Shown here: one piece after another, positions 6,456-6,464 of the stretch
Layout: every line of letters starts with the position of its first letter
Numbering within the stretch: position 1 is the stretch's first letter
Source of the DNA: DATIJJ01 sp039936115
Lineage (GTDB): Bacteria; Pseudomonadota; Gammaproteobacteria; DSM-16500
Reading direction: 5' to 3'
Length of the DNA stretch: 6,464 bases
Assembly: GCA_039936115.1 (NCBI GenBank)
Contig: JBDTIZ010000015.1
Span: 1 to 6,464 of the forward strand
Program-made: the position numbers and the translations under genes
The notes under the pieces: model-generated
Seen by the model: the letters and a program-made list of their open reading frames with translations, nothing else
What the model was told of the DNA's origin: nothing
The model's database searches: none

Positions 6456-6464
6456 ATACGCAAG

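Noticed and set aside
6247..6456. A 69-codon open frame on the minus strand with glycine/alanine-rich repeats (GDSGARCG-like).
   Set aside because: It is the translation of the tandem array and inverted-repeat element; the periodicity comes from the DNA repeat and there is no ribosome binding site or family resemblance.

Overview
The window (6,464 bp) looks like part of a chromosome from a moderately AT-rich gammaproteobacterium. GlmS and GlmU resemble the Escherichia coli proteins along their whole length. Degenerate palindromic and tandem repeats, together with a protein carrying a eukaryote-type CCT-like domain, point to a host-associated lineage such as the Legionellales. That placement is an inference; nothing in the window fixes the genus. 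All five convincing genes are on the minus strand, so transcription runs from right to left.

Right end (about 6205-6464): no gene. It holds a ~108-bp MITE-like element with 29-bp imperfect terminal inverted repeats, preceded by three degenerate 23-25 bp tandem units, then a plausible promoter. This promoter serves a two-gene unit: a YmdB/MacroD-type macro-domain ADP-ribose hydrolase (5680-6204) whose end overlaps by 11 nt the start of a SAMHD1-like HD-domain phosphohydrolase (4290-5690). A strong hairpin plus T-tract closes that unit.

Middle: after the hairpin, a TATAAT promoter starts a second unit, glmU (2814-4190) then glmS (976-2811), only 2 nt apart. GlmS makes glucosamine-6-phosphate from fructose-6-phosphate and glutamine. 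GlmU acetylates glucosamine-1-phosphate and uridylylates the product to UDP-GlcNAc, the precursor of peptidoglycan and lipopolysaccharide. GlmM, the mutase joining the two steps, is not in the window.

Left end: 32 nt behind glmS lies a 246-codon AT-rich gene (203-943) for an unusual protein with an acidic N-terminus, a proline-rich middle and a lysine/arginine-rich C-terminal half. That half contains a stretch matching the CCT (CONSTANS, CO-like, TOC1) domain of plant transcription regulators. This is the most interesting item here: a candidate nucleus-targeted effector at the tail of an essential cell-wall operon. Beyond it (1-202) is another 23-bp degenerate tandem array and a truncated copy of the same MITE-like element in the same orientation as the one at the right end, so the five-gene block is bracketed by repeats.
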